From Roseiarcus sp963820095 (GTDB lineage: Bacteria > Pseudomonadota > Alphaproteobacteria > Rhizobiales > Beijerinckiaceae): a stretch of 64,000 nt of DNA. The translations under genes and the position numbers were made by a program. Positions 63,703 through 64,000 of the stretch are shown here, piece by piece (position 1 is the first letter of the stretch; every line of letters starts with the position of its first letter). The stretch is taken from positions 18,187 to 82,186 of the forward strand of contig CAWFZA010000020.1 in the NCBI GenBank assembly GCA_963820095.1, in the 5' to 3' direction. The notes below the pieces were generated by a model. It ran no database searches, was not told where the DNA came from, and saw only the letters and a list, made by a program, of their open reading frames with translations.

Positions 63703-64000
63703 CGAAGGCTCGGGCGGCCGCGATGCCGGTCGAACCGTTTGGGTTTCCTTGGTTCGCGGCTGCTTCGTTGCAAGGGGCCCGATTCTGAGGGTTGGATTGC
63801 CTTGGATTTCCTTGGATTCTCTCGTCCGAATCTAGACTTATCAATGGGTTACGCGGATTTTCGGCGGAAAGAAATTTTCGAGGGCCTGTTCCCCCTGCGT
63901 TGAAGCGACGCGGCGACGGAGCCTGCCGTCGAGACGATCGGAAGCGCAGGATCGTTCATGGGACCGAGCTTATCCATGTTTCTGATTTTCTGCAACAAAT
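63703..64000. other. Window end, possible start of a gene
   Basis: About 300 bases. An ATG at 63958 preceded by AGGATCG opens a frame reading MGPSLSMFLIFCNK to the window end; it may be a gene cut by the boundary, but too little is visible. The short repeat ccttggatt occurs twice at about 63800-63820. Confidence 0.3.

Noticed and set aside
1..64000. tRNA, rRNA or CRISPR arrays
   Set aside because: No tRNA-like T-arm with a matching cloverleaf was found outside coding regions apart from ssrA, and no spaced direct repeats were seen. A covariance search would settle this.

Overview
The window looks like a chromosomal segment from an alphaproteobacterium of the Hyphomicrobiales (Rhizobiales), probably near the Beijerinckiaceae, Methylocystaceae or Bradyrhizobium group. 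The evidence is high GC, an Irr-like Fur regulator, GapR, the lptF-lptG-lptD-pdxA-rsmA block beside pepA and holC, phaA-phaB, an Omp25-like porin, sigma-EcfG-type promoters, and a permuted two-piece tmRNA encoding the tag ANDNYAPVALAA. The species cannot be named from this sequence.

Layout. 0-8 kb: stress-type secreted protein, acyl-CoA desaturase, DMT permease, LLM oxidoreductase, Irr-like regulator, a decayed ISNCY-type insertion sequence, a GFA protein and relics of two enzymes (isoaspartate methyltransferase and tannase). 8-12.7 kb: lower-GC accessory stretch with a cytosolic HisKA_2 histidine kinase, a PEP-CTERM surface protein and an ExoR-like Sel1 protein. 12.8-22.3 kb: core envelope and cofactor genes, with lptF/lptG/lptD/pdxA/rsmA leftward and pepA/hypothetical/holC rightward. 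22.5-30.9 kb: B12-binding radical SAM protein, methyltransferase, SAM-domain adenylate/guanylate cyclase with ATPase and TPR regions, RimK-like ligase and a GNAT. 31-34.5 kb: PHB precursor genes phaB and phaA, gapR, a secretin N-domain-like protein and a small DUF1328 membrane protein. 35-43.8 kb: an apparent catabolic and uptake region (SDR, two sugar-type ABC permeases, Tat-exported binding protein, second SDR, CutC, RidA, amidohydrolase, TIM-barrel-like protein). 43.9-47 kb: cache protein, NTF2-like/MarR divergent pair, ssrA and an AT-rich orphan gene. 47-64 kb: mainly conserved genes (AsmA, LysE, TetR, proC, L,D-transpeptidase, amn, RidA, FemAB-like, HIT, DUF1614, porin, ABC exporter).

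How they work together. LptF/G/D form most of the LPS export machine. PhaA and PhaB make 3-hydroxybutyryl-CoA. The 35-43.8 kb region looks like import of a sugar-like or N-acylated compound followed by oxidation, deacylation and imine clean-up; the substrate is unknown.

Caution. Many genes, including essential ones, carry a single reading-frame break, and almost all breaks correspond to one extra base. This points to insertion errors in the sequence rather than real gene death, so such genes are given as CDS across the break. No tRNA, rRNA, CRISPR array, prophage or integrase was seen.
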